Assembly (NCBI GenBank): GCA_022702705.1
Contig: CM040430.1
Coordinates: forward strand, 72,409,739-72,473,738
From: Papilionanthe hookeriana x Papilionanthe teres
Taxonomy: Eukaryota; Streptophyta; Magnoliopsida; Asparagales; Orchidaceae
Direction of reading: 5' to 3'
Length of the DNA stretch: 64,000 bases
A model generated the notes under the pieces. The model saw nothing but the letters and a program-made list of their open reading frames with translations. It made no database searches and was not told the origin of the DNA. Positions 11,767-24,195 of this stretch are shown here, in pieces. Numbering within the stretch: position 1 is the first letter of the stretch; every line of letters begins with the position of its first letter. Both the position numbers and the translations under genes were made by a program.

Positions 11767-13512
11767 TCCCCCCCCCCCCTTTCATTTTATTTTTCTTAAT
11801 TTTCATTTTTTTCCGTAATTATTATTCAAGCAATTACAAACATTCCTTTAAAATTAGAAAAAAGTGTCCTAGACATGCTTTTGTCCTGGAAAAATCGTGG
11901 AAACATCCCTAAGGACATAAAATAAATGCCTCAAAATTCATATTTTTTATTTATAATTAATTTTTAATAATTAAAATAATTCAGAGAGTATTTAATTATT
12001 TAAAATTAAATAATGAGAATAAAATTATGATTTTTATTTCATAATTTTTCTCTCTTTCAAGAGCTTTCCAGAGGTATTTTTATTTTATTTTTTGTGACTC
12101 CTAGATCAAAAGATATGAATTTTTGAAGTTTTTAAGGATAATCTTGAATTAAATTCCGTATTCATCCGTAATTACCCTCTCTCTTCATATATGCCGTCGA
12201 TTTTTCAAAGATCAATATATCACTCGATTCTCAACGAATTCAGAATTTTTTTTTAAATGATCGTCTCAAACCGAATCATTCATCCATACGGTGATAGATG
12301 GGTTTTGAGAGGGTAAATGGTACAGGTTTCGGAATATGTATTAAACACAATTATTTCGATAATTGCTTCCATACCTTGCGTTAATTCATTCTTTGAGTCG
12401 AATCAATGCTTCGATATGCTTCACCCGAGCCTCCTTACAGTTGATCTCAACTCAATTGTGTTTAAATTGAGTTCAAGCTGAAGATCCAATAGAATGTGGC
12501 ATGAATGTAAAAGAAACAGCCTTGGGCTTGGTGTAGGGCCAAATCGGGAGGATCGAGTGGGTTTTAGGATCAATTGGCTTGTGGTTCCGCCGCTTAGGTC
12601 CTAAAGAGAAACTTTGATGCTGAAAGTTTCTAGATTTGAGCATTATATGGGGATTTAGAATTTCCTCTTCCTCACCTAGTTTTAAGCTCTCGGGTTAGCC
12701 TACTTAAGTTGGTTTCATGAAGTTTTAAGACTAGATAATGGCCGGATTTCGACGGGATTCACTCCTCAGTCCTGTGGTTAAAGTTTGCTGCCGGAGTTAG
12801 AATTGCAGCTTCGCCACGTTTCTCCTCTTTCCTCTCTTTACATAGTTTTGGGTGTGGCTTATTTATAGCCATGAGAATGTCTAGGATAAGCTTGGGTTAC
12901 TTGGAATCATCTAGGGGAGTTGCTAACTTCCCATTTAATGCATGATGGTGACGTAGATAAAGGAATTTTTTTAATTTCCAAGCCTAGGTGTCATGAATTT
13001 AACCATGGTGAAGGAGGATGATTTCACCTTGGTTTTCATATGGATTTCTCCTATTGGTTTGATTTGGAGGTGTATGGATTGGTATCAAGGCTGTGGTTCA
13101 GCCTCCCCCATGATTATTCCCTACATTAAAGGGAAGTGACACACATAAGTCATTTTATCATCCTTTTCATGATTTAGTCAGCGATGGCTTTCAAATGTTC
13201 ATGATGGGCTCATCCTTTTGGTATAATTGAGATAAAGCATTTTCTTGTTCATTTGATGGAGGAAAGGTTTGTGATGACTCAAAGAGAGCAACCCATCCTT
13301 CATCCAACATATCATTTCGTGATTTTAATAAAGAGCATGACACATAAATCCCTTTCTCTAATTTTTCCAAAATTTAGTAATAATAATCTCATGTCATGAT
13401 GTAGTGATGACATAAGCTCAATTCTTCCTATTGGATGGTTCATAAGGCATGAAAGATCATCCTCAAGGTGGCTCACACCATCTTCAAGGATATTATGGGT
13501 AAAACTTTAAAA
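11511..13512. other. Unassigned repeat-like DNA, probably retroelement internal region
   Basis: No coding frame is supported. A T35-type run followed by a C-run lies at about 11728-11776. The 12180-13510 part is less AT-rich. On the minus strand it has a TATA-like GGCTATAAATAAGCC (about 12856-12870), which would suit an LTR promoter in that orientation. The stretch ends in a G-rich purine block at 13513-13526, so it may be the 3' untranslated part of a Tat-like element. This is an inference. Confidence 0.3.
11728..11776. repeat. Poly(T) then poly(C) run
   Basis: About 35 consecutive T, then AACT and about 13 C. It could be a retroposon tail on the minus strand, or assembly slippage. Confidence 0.9.
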
Positions 13513-15290
13513 TGGGGGGAGAATGACACCTCATTTTCGGTAAATTCGCGGACTCTTAACCTAAGGTTAACCATGATGGTTAATTGATTTGTCCCATGGT
13601 TAATTTATGTCATAAGGGTCTCAATGAGTCATGAGTGACTCATTATGTTTCTCCATAATTTAATTTTGATTTTTAAAATAAATTATGGGGTTCTTGTGTC
13701 ACATATGATGTCATATGTCAAAATGTCATTTTATGTCTTCTTCTTTTTTTATTTTCATTTCCATTTAAATAATTATGTAATTAATTAAAATTGTTGGAAA
13801 TTATTTCATTAATCAATTTATTAATTAAAATAAAGTTTAATTAATTATTTGATTAATTTTTTATCAGTTTTCTTTAAGTTAAAGGTTTAAATTTGTCATG
13901 TCTTTAAACCTTCATATTTTAATTAATTAAAAATTAATTAAAAATTTAAACATTCATTTTATTAATCAATTAATTAATCAAAAATGATTAGATCAATTAT
14001 TTGATTAATATTTGTCATTTGTAGGCTAAAGGTTAAAAAATTTATCACATTTTAAACTCTTTTAATTATATTTTTATTTTAATTAATCTGAAATTAATTA
14101 AAAATTTCAAATATTATTTTATTAATCAAGTAATTAATCAAAATGATTTAAAATTAATTATTTGATTAATTTATAATTTTTATCATTTTTTGTTCAAGAT
14201 TAGGCATTTTGGCCAAACTTGATAAAGGTCAATTATAGTTGACTTCAATAATTCGTTGATCAAGGTCAATTTGAGTCTAAAAATGTCAAATGTGACATCT
14301 TCAACTCTACGGTCAGATCGGTTTACCAAATTGATGATTTTTGTCAATTTAGGTTTAATTTGGTTATGTTAAATCAAATTCGGGGGTTTAGGTTATCCTA
14401 ATTGTCAATGTGGTGGTGTTTGGATTAAATTGGTTATTTTGATCGATATTAAATTCATTTTGTCGTGTGTCTTCGAGGTTAATTTTGTAGTCAAAGGAGT
14501 CTGTAAGTTGGTCATTTTTGACCAAATTTGATTTATTTAGGTTAAAGTTGACCAAAATTGTATCATTAGTCATGTGATGTCTTAAATTGGTCAAATAAGT
14601 CATATTTGATCATTTTAGCATTCGTTGACTTCGTGATCGATGGTTGATCATCGGGTCAATCATCGTGGGTCATGGGCTGATCATTTGATTAAATTTGATC
14701 TGAGTCAAAGATCAATTCGTTTGCCGCAAGGTTGGTCACTAGGTCAAAATTGACCATTTTGATTAAAGTTAACTGCTTTTAGGTCAAACGTATCGAATTC
14801 ATTGTAAAATGAGGTCAACAAGATGCCTCAAGAAACTCGTGGCTGCTCCTAACATTAAATTAAGTGTCCAAGATGAAAATAGAGAGGAGGAGAAGGTGAG
14901 AATTACCGTGAGAGAGGTGAGGAAAGTGTGTAAGAGAGAGTTAGGGTTTCAGATTTTAAAGAGAGATTCTTCTCTAAGGAGAGGAGAAGAGGAGGTGCCG
15001 AGAGATCGGCTTTCATCTGCTCCAAGGAGAGTAGGGGACCAAGTGTTGCAAGGAAGAGAAAAGGAATTAAGGGGACTTTGAAGGAATTACTTGGGGAAGA
15101 AAGAGATAAGTCGTATTTACTATTGTAGTTTATGACTCTTCTTTATATATAAAACTATGTGTTTTTATATCTTCTCCCCGATTAGTGAGTAGTCTCCCTC
15201 GCCTTTCTTCGCATGAAGTACTGGGCGATGGTGATGTGGAAATGATGTGCCCTTTATGTGTTGTAAAAGTTGTGATGTTTCTTTGATTTG
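13513..15290 (+). repeat. Probable LTR of a Tat-like Ty3 element
   Basis: A purine block (GGGGGGAGAA) is followed by TGACACCTCATTTTCGG, the arrangement of a polypurine tract and LTR start in Tat/Ogre-type elements. The roughly 1.8 kb that follows is noncoding, with internal tandem repeats, a GA-rich stretch (14870-15080), and TATATATAAAA near 15145. I cannot see a matching partner LTR, and the 3' limit is arbitrary. Confidence 0.35.
13785..14200. repeat. Tandem repeat, period about 155 bp, about 2.7 copies
   Basis: The words TTATTAATCAATTAATTAATC, TTATTTGATTAAT, TTGTCATTT and a TTTAAACCTT/TTTAAACTCT block recur about every 153-160 bases (anchor near 13804, 13957 and 14117). The unit is built of TTAATTAA-type palindromes. 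Confidence 0.75.
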
Positions 15291-16285
15291 AATTTAATTT
15301 ACTTTTCAATCCGCCAATTGAATTGTTAAAACATGTCGAGGAACATTGATTCCTAAAGAATTGAATGTTCTACAATAAGAATGAAGAAACCATTTAATGT
15401 TCAAGAACAATCACAAGATCGTATTACTTCAATAGGCTTTCCTTATTCATCTGAATCGCTAAAGATTGATATGGTTTCTTGAGGAACATTACTTACGGAG
15501 GGATCCAAACAAGAATGATTCGTGAACACATATTTCTTCACCAAGGAGGAGAAGCGCATCATCCTACTTTCATCGCGTTGCTTCGAGATCACAGAGCCCT
15601 CGAATGCCAAGAAGGCTGCGGACACTCAACTTTAGTGATGACATCGTACGAGAACAGAGTCACCCAATTCGCATACGAGACAGACAGATCGAGGGTATGT
15701 CGTGTCGATGGTACCATTGGCTCCACCGCCGTGCGTAAGGGTTAGATTACTTACCGGCTAGCCTGACAACCGATCGTGGGTTACTTTTAGAAGATCTCAA
15801 TGCTGTCATGGTCCATGCTCTCGCAGGATAGATCAATATTGATATTTCCTCAAAGAAGACCCCTCGTGTGCTCAGGGGTGATGTAGTTTCCATTGACCTC
15901 GATGTCTCTCATATTATAGATGAGGAACCGGGAAGCTTCGACCAATGAGTCCGAAGCCCCCAGCCTAGTAATAGCTTCGAAGTAACCCAAACCACGACTC
16001 CAATACAAATGGAAGAAGAGTTCAAGGATGCTTTCTAACCAACGAGGACTCGAAAACGCAAACATGACTATATAAACAATAAATAAACACAAAAAGTAAA
16101 ATAAAATAGTGATTATGGAAAATAAGCTTAAGAACGTATCAAAACAGTCTTGGATATTGGGCTACATGGTGGTAAACTTCACGGAGTGGGCCGAGGAATG
16201 TCGTTGGTGGCTTCGGAGGGTGTTATAAGATATATTAGAGCCGGAGGGGTGCTGGGAGGAGGCGACTGGTTTGGTGGCTTTTTAC
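15291..16285. other. Unassigned DNA between two retroelement remnants
   Basis: No gene is supported. Short open frames exist on both strands but read as low-complexity or shadow sequence. The base composition is more GC-rich than the surroundings, as in old retroelement DNA. Confidence 0.4.
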
Positions 16286-17000
16286 TGAAAAAGGGTTGTC
16301 GGACGGATTATGATGGCTGGAATGACATTTGTGAAGTTTCGGGGTGCGAAGTGGACGGAGGCGCTGTGATGGAAGATAGCAACTGGGAGGAGGGCTAAGG
16401 CCGCAGTTGAAGGGTAACACCGGGGAGAGCAAGAAAGTGGAGGATGGACGATGGTCGAGAGGAGGAACGGAGTGGAGATACACCTACTGGTGGGATACAA
16501 CCACAACCACGTCGTGGCGGATATAGCCATAAGACCACGTCCGTCGAAGGATACAACTCTCGAAAGAGGGAAACAATTCTAAATACAATCTAAATCATAA
16601 AACTAGCAAACAAAAATCTAGTTAACCTGATAAATAACATGTATAAATAAGGATGAGGGGAGACAACCTTGTAATGAATGGGGAGAGGAAAGGAAAGGGT
16701 TCAAGGGTGTGATTAAAGTGCTAAGAGGAAGAGGCTTAGCGACAGCTATGCGGCGGGATTGGTGCGCAAGGGGAGTCAATCACTCGAGATGAGCCGGGAG
16801 GGTGAACTGACTGAAAGACGAGCCGAGCGGGTGAATCGATCGCAGTGATGAGCCGTGTGGTGAATCAAGAGTCTTTTAATGCTCGACGGCCCGGCCCAAA
16901 GGAGGGTGGCCGGACCGGCTCGCTCCCACTTGTTCTGGCCCGATGAGCAGGCGGTGGAGCCGGATCGAGCTTCCCGCGTCAATCTCATGGGTGGAGGAAC
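16286..17000 (-). repeat. 3' LTR-position repeat of the chromovirus
   Basis: About 0.7 kb matching 20130-20830 in the order of shared words, strongly diverged. On the minus strand it lies just beyond the end of the integrase frame. Outer limits are estimated from where similarity fades. Confidence 0.55.
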
Positions 17001-17029
17001 TTCGACATCATATGTTTAAGCTGAGTCGT

Positions 17030-18010
17030 CGTAGTATGGGGTGAGATCCACGACATTATTTGCCGCCGAAATTTTCAAATCTCCGTGCACGTCAATAAGG
17101 TAGGCGCTATCGTTCAATTTTTTTTAAATGTTGAATGGACCATCACCTCTCGGGTTTAAGTTTGTTGTGTTCCATAAGAATTTGTTTTCTTAATCGTATC
17201 CATACGAGGTCAAAGCTTGCTCAAAAAGGTTTTTCTTAATTTATTTGTTTGTGTTTTATATTTCCAGGAGTTTGTTTTGTAATCGCAGTCTTAACTTGCT
17301 CTGGAGTTGTTGAATCTAGTGAATCCATTCAAAGCATACCACATTCGTTGCGGGAAGAAGTGGAACCAACTTAAAGAGCTTCGACGATTGCGCCATACAC
17401 GATTTTGAACGGTGTGTGCCCCGTAGTTTGGTTTGTTGATCTATTATAAGCAAATTTAGATTGGGTGACAATAAGATCCCATTGTTTGATGTTTTTCCCA
17501 ATGAAGCATCGAAGAAGATTCCCAAGTGCTTCTAATAACGACTTCATTCGTCCATCCGTGCGAGGATGTGTCAGCGAACTAAGTCGGGAGCTAGTGCTTA
17601 CCGTCTTTGCAGGGTTCACTAGAAGAGGTTTAAGAATTTAACTTCTCTATCGGAAGTAATAGTCCTGGGTATGCGGTGAATCCGAACGATCTCGTGCACT
17701 ACAGACGACAATACGAGATGCGTCCAACATCCCGTGTGCTACAAATGCACCATCTTTTGAGAATCGAATTAACTCGACCATGATATAATCCTTATTGCTT
17801 TCGTGTGTGGTAGTCCAACGACAAATTTCATACCGACATCGACTTAAGGTGCTTTAGGGAGTGGTAAGGGTGTGCATAACTCGTATTTTGGCCGCATGTT
17901 TTGGCGTGTGACATGTCTTACAATTTTTGACTTATACCAACATCTCATGTTAGTTAAGGCTAAAAATGTTCTCTCACGAGTGCGAGAGTCTTATCTTCCG
18001 AAGTGGCCGA
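17030..18010 (-). pseudogene. Integrase segment of the chromovirus
   Basis: Minus-strand translation in three frames shows a core with IRFSKDGAF (from the VDRFSKMAHF word), then HPRTDGRMKSLLEALGNLLR and QWDLIVTQSKFAYNRSTNQT, then TGHTPFKIVYGA. These are the hallmark chromovirus integrase words. The C-terminal stretch at 17100-17030 reads NDSAYLIDVHGDLKISAA and NNVVDLTPYYDD, the usual pol end. Frameshifts and stops separate the pieces. Confidence 0.75.
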
Positions 18011-18479
18011 CCAATCTCGCCAGAGTGGTTCTCCCGAAGGCGCTATCATAGTGAGCACCGAGGAATGCATAATTTTGCTTGGTGAAATAAGTAGCCCCGC
18101 CTTTATAAAAGTGCTTGTGAGGTTTCTCCCGAAATTGTATCCAATTTTTCTCGAAGTCTTCATCTCCGTCTCGTATACCATGATAATCAAAACCTACGGT
18201 GTGCGCCGTCAAAGATGTGAGTCGGAGGTGACGACGACTCAACGTTTTTGCAACGCGGTTCTGACTGCTGGCTTTGTGCTCGAGTACAAATTAGAAGGAC
18301 ATTAAAAATTCACCTGTAGCGCGGCACTTCGAGTGCATTTTGGTTATCTAGAAATTTTAGAGCTTCATGATACAAGAAGAGTAAGTGAACTCCATGGTGA
18401 GTAGGTAATGACTCCAAATATTTTAAAGATCTAACAATGGGATAAAATTCTTGTCGTTGGTGGAGTATTTGCATCAAGT

Positions 18480-19330
18480 CTCGTTGGAGTTTTCACCAAA
18501 TGCAATGTGGTGACCAATTTCGATTTAGTACGGCGCTTGGATGCCTATGCCGGAAGCGTCACACTCGACCTCGAAGGTTGGTTGAAATCGTAACGTAAGA
18601 ATCCGGGGCTTGGGTCAGCTTTTCCTTAAGATGTCGAAGCCGCCTGGGTTGTGACGGGCCATGTGATTTCTTTTTGTTTCAACAACTCGTGAGGTAGGCG
18701 GGAATAAGCAAAGTTACGAACAAATTCGTAGATGGAGGCTAGCCCCAAAAATTGTCGAAGCTAGGTAAATGATTGTAGCGCGGTCCAGCTTATGTTTGCC
18801 TCGGTTTTTGTTGTCTCATTTTTATCCCCATGCTAGACACAATGTAGCCCAACAAACATATTTGGTTTGCGAGAAAGTGACATTTTCTGTGATGTGCCTA
18901 CAATTGTTCAAATCGCGTAATCTAGAATACCGCCAAGTGGGATATCATCAAAGTGTAATTCACTCTAAGAATTTCCCAATATGAGCTCAAAGACTTTATT
19001 CATTAGTCGCATGAAGGTGTTTAAGGGCATCGATAGGTCGAAAGGTATGACTGCCTATTCATAAAGGCCATCTCATGTTTTGAAGGTAGTTTTCCACTCT
19101 TCGTAGGTCAATTTTAAAAAGACGATTTTTCCATATTAAGTGGATCTAAAAGACGTTCAAGTCTCGATATTGGAATGTGATATTTTATTGTAATTTTTTT
19201 TATTGCAAGACTGTCAATGCATCCGCCAGAGCCATCCTTCTTTGGTACTATTAGGGCGGAGATGACATATGGACCGTACTTTCGCGTACCAATCCTCGCT
19301 TCACAAGATCTTGCACCTAACATTGGAGTT
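18480..19330 (-). pseudogene. Reverse transcriptase and RNase H segment of the chromovirus
   Basis: Minus strand. The reverse transcriptase start reads YGPYVISALIVPKKDGSGG and ITIKYHIPISRLERLLDPLN (19280-19130), then PFDLSMPLNTFMRLMNKVFE (19040-18975), the MPFGLxNAPxTFM motif region. The RNase H start reads FEVECDASGIGI (about 18580-18540). The spacing is roughly that of the family, but several frames are needed. Confidence 0.75.
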
Positions 19331-19559
19331 CCTCATACTCTATGTGTCATAATCGGTACTTAGGTCTATTTAATACTAACCTCGATATGAGATCAATTGT
19401 GCATGCTGGATGTCTCATAAATGAGATATTTCATCTCGAGAGATTGTCGGTCATATTGCCTTTGGAAATTGTGTAGGAGTGGATTAGTTGTCTATGTATC
19501 TCATTATCCAGTTGATACTATCAGAAGCCGATTGTAGGAAGGTGGCTTATGAGATTAAT

Positions 19560-19970
19560 GTGTCTTCAGATTGATTGTGTGCGCATATTTTTAGCTGTGC
19601 AATAACATGATGTGTATTCCATCCTTTTTGAATGTGTGTAGGTGTTTTTGTACGTCGTGTCGTGCTTCTTTTTCGGGGTCGAATTATCGTGGTTTTTCGT
19701 CAAGAATGTGACATGCGTCCATCGGGAAGACATCACACAAAATTTGTTGGTCAGGAATAACGTCGATGAGAATTCAATCCAAGGTTGTTGATCGAGGTGA
19801 ATCTCTTTTCCCCTGAGTCAAGTGAGAGAGTAGGATCACATAAATTTTTAAGTGACTAGCCCAATTTAACTATTGTGGTGGATACGACGTTTCGCAACTA
19901 TCGTCATCGTTGATTAAAGTGCGTATTTTGCCTTCGATGCTGCATTTAAGACGAAAGATGTGTCATATAG
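19560..19970 (-). pseudogene. Aspartic protease segment of the chromovirus
   Basis: Minus-strand reading with IFRLKCSIEGKIRTLINDDD (the stretch around the catalytic loop, here DDD where the family has D-G/S-G/S), then CDVFPMDACHILDEKPR (family CDVVPMDACHILLGRPW) and FDPEKEARHDVQK. This order is typical of chromovirus protease just before the reverse transcriptase. Broken by stops. Confidence 0.65.
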
Positions 19971-20129
19971 CCAGCGAGGGATCTCTCGTCGGCTCGAATG
20001 AAGGATCCTCCCTATGACCAATAGTTTGCCTCCGTCACCATGGAGGTGAAGTCTTTCTACCGAGCCATCCTCATATTAGACTTCCTTAACGTTAGAGCTC
20101 TGAGGTGTCTCGTGCTGCGCTTTGTCGAA

Positions 20130-20830
20130 AAGGGTCATTTGACGAAGGATTATGATGTTTGGAATGGTGTTTGAAATTTCCGAAGGTGCGAGACAACAGA
20201 ACGGGGAGGCGTCTGGATGGAAGGCGGCAACTAAGAGGAGGGCCGGGAAGAACCCGGAGGTGCTTCATAGATCAGGAGTGTGGATAACATCTGGGAGAGC
20301 AAACATGGGATCGTAGGATGATAGATGTAGGAGGAGGAAACATGGTGAATATACACCACTTTGGCATGTGATTAGCGCCCGTAGCACCACGCCGCCGAAG
20401 GATACAGCCGGAAAGAGGGAATCACCAGAAGAAGACGTAAATCGAAAAACCAATCACACAAAGCTAGTTAAACATGAGAAATAAAAGATGTAGGAGAGGA
20501 GAAACCTTGGAAGGCAAGAGGAGAAGAAATGGAAAGGGTTTAAAGGGGGCGAGCAACGAAGCAAAGAGGCGCGGGATTAGGGCACAGGGGGAGCCGATCA
20601 CAAAATGAGCCTAAGGAAAAGAATCGTGTGTCTTTTAATGTGGTTAGACGGACCGGTTCGGTCCGGCCTAGGTGGCTAGACCCACTTGCTCCAAGCCGCA
20701 CCTGTCAATGCATAGAAGCAGTGGAGCAGGATTGAGCATCCCACATCATCCGTAGTCTGATGTGGGGCCTATGGCGGACCAACCCATGGGAAGTTCCGTC
20801 CCGCCGCCGAATCCGTATGGTCCTCAAGGA
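20130..20830 (-). repeat. 5' LTR-position repeat of the chromovirus
   Basis: Diverged copy of 16286-17000. It lies only about 150 bases from the protease segment, so there is no room for gag and a primer-binding site. Either gag was deleted or the limits of the repeat are misjudged. Confidence 0.5.
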
Positions 20831-22490
20831 GGGGCTATCGATCATACACATCTTTGTCCCTCGCCCCTTCCCTCACTCTTTCCTTCCAAGTAATTTTCCT
20901 ATTATAAGTCCTTACCAATTCTAAATTTTGATTTATTTTACTAATATTTATTTAATATGAAATTATATTAGTTTATTCATCCTTACCTAATATGAATTCT
21001 TATTTTTATTCTTCTTTCTTATTTTAAACATGACTTAAAATAAGTCCTAGTCCTCATTATAAGTAGTAAGTGTTATGTTTAAAGTTTCTTAAGTTTTTAC
21101 TGTGTTTGCTTTCAGATTTTCTTTGTGGTGTTTTTCCCCTTTTGTAGGATTGTATCCAAGGATGTGGTGGTATTCCGGTTATAACCTACTCGCAGTTGGT
21201 GGTGTATCTTCCTTTAACCCTTTACCTAACTCTTCCCCTTCCCTTCTCCTCTCCGCCGGGCCTCCCCTTATTTCATCCCAACACCTAGCTGCCCTTCCCC
21301 AACAACATAATCTTGTTTTCCAACTTCCTAGACTTCCTCCCCAAAGACCTGTGCCCAGCCCTTCTTTCGTCGCATAACTTGCCGTCCAGCTCCTCATATC
21401 GCATCCCAAAGACCTGCCGCCCTCCTCAATAGCATAATCTTGTAGTACAATTTCCTATACTTCATTCATGTCAACCGCTACTTTCCCCGTAGCAAATCCC
21501 GCTATCCAACCGTTTTACATTTGCCCAACCCACTTACCGGCCTCTCAAATCACCCTTCGATCCCCCTTCAAAACCTCCGGCCTTTACCCACCCTCAACAC
21601 TTCGCCGACACCACCACCATCACGATCTTCTCTTTTGGTCCATGTCGAATATTGTTATATCATTGTATCTCCTCCCATTTGTATCGTGGTGTTACTTATT
21701 TCAATATTAATAAAAATTGCTTTTGTTTCTTGCTGATTTTCTAACTAGTTTTAGTATCCTTCATGCATAGTTTTGTCTTTTGTAGTGCTTATAGTTATGA
21801 GCTTTGGCTTCACTTTGTAAACATGCACAAATAAATTTAAATCTAAATTAATGGTCGTGCATAATACAGCCCGGTGTTTGGCTTCAATCACCGAAGATGA
21901 GAGATTGCATTTACTTATGGACTCCTACAAGCTGGGAACAACGATTATAGAAGGTGATCATATTATTGGAAGCCCCGGCCTCCAAAATTTATGCGCCATA
22001 CTATTTCACACTAAGTAATCTAGTTTCTCCTCTCTTACCAGGTTTTCAATCACTAACCTCCTCAACTATGGATGACAATCTACTGCAGAACATCTTTTAT
22101 ATGTGTCTAGAGTATCAGTGGTCCTCTAGCGCTAAATTGGGTCATTCTTATAATGTATACAAGGTAATTAAAATGTGTTCCGCCTTGCGACTATTGATCC
22201 TTTATATGCATTAATAGTTTCTTATGCTGCCTTCACTTCATTTATAGTATTCAAATCCAAACGTCATGTTCAAAATGGTTGGACCACAACTTCCATCCAA
22301 AGCAAGGTTACATCCTTTCTCGAAGAATGGCCAGGTCATCCCGGTCTTAGAAAATAATGGAGATCACCGAAACACTTTGGACATTCCACCATGCACACCA
22401 TTGCCAAAATTAATTTATCAGAACTTTAAACTCAATGTTTCCTTAAGTTCAAGAATCCTACTATTTATGTGCTTTGCCATCTTACATTGA
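20831..22490. other. Unassigned intergenic DNA
   Basis: No gene recognised. 21190-21480 is pyrimidine-rich and holds a loose internal duplication: CATAATCTTGT with a nearby TTTCCTA/TTCCTA...CTTC block and CCCAAAGACCTG each occur twice, about 120 bases apart. Open frames here are short and lack recognisable domains. Confidence 0.5.
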
Positions 22491-23637
22491 TTTTGCAAAA
22501 TGTGAGGGCTCTACCCGGATTGCAACTTGATGGTAAAATTCAGCTTCTTTCAAGGAGAATGATCCTGTGTTTTTCCTTAAAGGTAAGGTCTTAATTTATT
22601 TTGGACTAATCTTTGCGTCTTTATATAGGTTCTTGAACAAATTTCATTTTTTATCTACAGATGGAGATATAACTATTATATAGTATAATATCATCTTGGC
22701 AAAAGCTTGGAAGTTGACTCACGGCCTACCTTACTTGATGAAGTTAGTGAGCAACATGGAGGTGAATGCTACAAAGGTAAGATCCGGTACATGATTATTG
22801 TTCTCTCATTAATATGGAGTTTATGATCATATAATACTTTGCCTTATTCTTTGATGCAATGTAGCTATGGTTTCCACTATATAGTGTTCTTCATCGTAGC
22901 TTTTCCGCGATGTTGTAGTTGATGATTTGCTAACTATACAAAGGCATGCACGACTTTGTTGTTTTTCCTCATTAATTATGTTTATTGATTTACTTTGAGA
23001 TGATTCATGCTGCTTATAATGTTGTTTCAACATCAAGGAGTTTATTTGTACATCCAAGATAGGGTAATTCAAGAAACGTCTTCTTCTTCTTCTTGCATTT
23101 CATGGGCAACTTAAAAATGGTATTCACTTGCAATTTTGTTCTAGGTAAATAATGAAATTATGCTTTAAACATCATACTTTATTGTTATTATTTCAGCTTG
23201 ACTGTATGAATCTTCACTTGCTGAGTTGGACTACGTGGGTTAACTTCGGAAAATCATTTTGCACAACTTCAAGCCACTTGAACTTTGTTCATTACTCTTT
23301 CTTTCATAATTCATCGACTTTAATTAAGCATCTCTTATGGATGCATAATTTTTCCCTTTATGGGCCTTGCCTTGCTATTTTCCATGTTCTATTTAATAAT
23401 TATGTATTACTTTATCATTCCTAATTCTACAACATAGTTGTTTTAATGTTCATTTTTGTTACACTGAAGTTGTTAGCTACAACTTTTTTATTCCTAAACA
23501 CTTATATCTATATTAAACTCTTGGTCTAATTGCAATAATTTTATGATGGTATCTTAGCAATTGCATATATCTCTGAGATGCCTTATGCTTTGACTACCCA
23601 AATTTTTACCGTGAAATATGAAATGATAAGTTTAAGA

Positions 23638-23873
23638 AGATGAGCTATTTTAGCTGTTTTGTATCATTTTATTTTTTTTATTTTTTCATTTTGAAAGGAT
23701 ATTTGATGTTCACCGTAATGCTCTATACGCTGCAATCTACAATTAAAATCAAACAGATGAGCCTTTTTAGCCGTTTTGTCTAATTTTAATTTTCTTTATT
23801 TTTGTTCATTTTTAAATGATATTCGATATCGCCATAATGCACTATATGTTGCAATCTACAATTAAAATCAAAA
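23638..23873. repeat. Tandem duplication, unit about 118 bp
   Basis: Two adjacent copies, each starting AGATGAGC(T/C)(A/T)TTTTAGC and ending GCAATCTACAATTAAAATC. They differ by scattered substitutions. Confidence 0.85.
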
Positions 23874-23940
23874 GTCAACGGCAGTTAGATGAATATTCAC
23901 TGTTATATTTGCTGGGATGTTAACCACCCATTACACTTTG

Positions 23941-24195
23941 GGTGGATAAATCGTATGATTTGGAGCAACTTTTGAAATAAGGTAGCTGGATTCCATCACA
24001 AGGATTTGATTGTATGGATGGGGGATCGATTTAATAAAGATGATGCAGCTTACTCGGTAATATGAAAGGGGTTTGGCATGTAGGTGGACTAAATTCGGTG
24101 CAACTTTGAAATAAGGTAGCCGGATTCCACCTTGCTAGATTGATTGTATGGATGAAGGGATTGATTTAATAGTATGGTGCGTTTACTTGCATACG
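23941..24195. repeat. Tandem duplication, unit about 130-140 bp
   Basis: Two copies share GCAACTTTTGAAATAAGGTAG / GCAACTTTGAAATAAGGTAGC, then GGATTCCA, GATTGTATGGATG and GGATCGATTTAATA / GGATTGATTTAATA. It begins about 70 bases after the 118-bp duplication ends. Confidence 0.8.

Larger units (their letters stand above)
16286..20830 (-). mobile_element. Decayed chromovirus (Ty3/gypsy), minus strand
   Basis: Read from right to left: a repeat segment at 20830-20130 (5' LTR position), then protease, reverse transcriptase, RNase H, integrase and a pol C-terminus, and a second repeat segment at 17000-16286 (3' LTR position). The two repeat segments share a series of words in the same order, for example AAGGATTATGATG/CGGATTATGATGG, GAAGGATACAG/GAAGGATACAA, GGAAAGGGTTTAA/GGAAAGGGTTCAA, and GTCTTTTAATG followed by a CGGCCCGG/CCGGTTCGG block. 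Domain order and words fit a chromovirus. Every domain is broken by stops. No gag is recognised. Confidence 0.75.

Noticed and set aside
15290..15360. Resemblance to part of the Athila-like LTR (AATTTACTTT...AATTGTTAAAACATGT against 8060-8105)
   Set aside because: The match is short and AT-rich. Not enough to call a second copy.
16150..16530. Overlapping open frames on both strands (about 82 codons each)
   Set aside because: They lie in or beside the chromovirus LTR-position repeat and show no domain. Open because the DNA is GC-rich.
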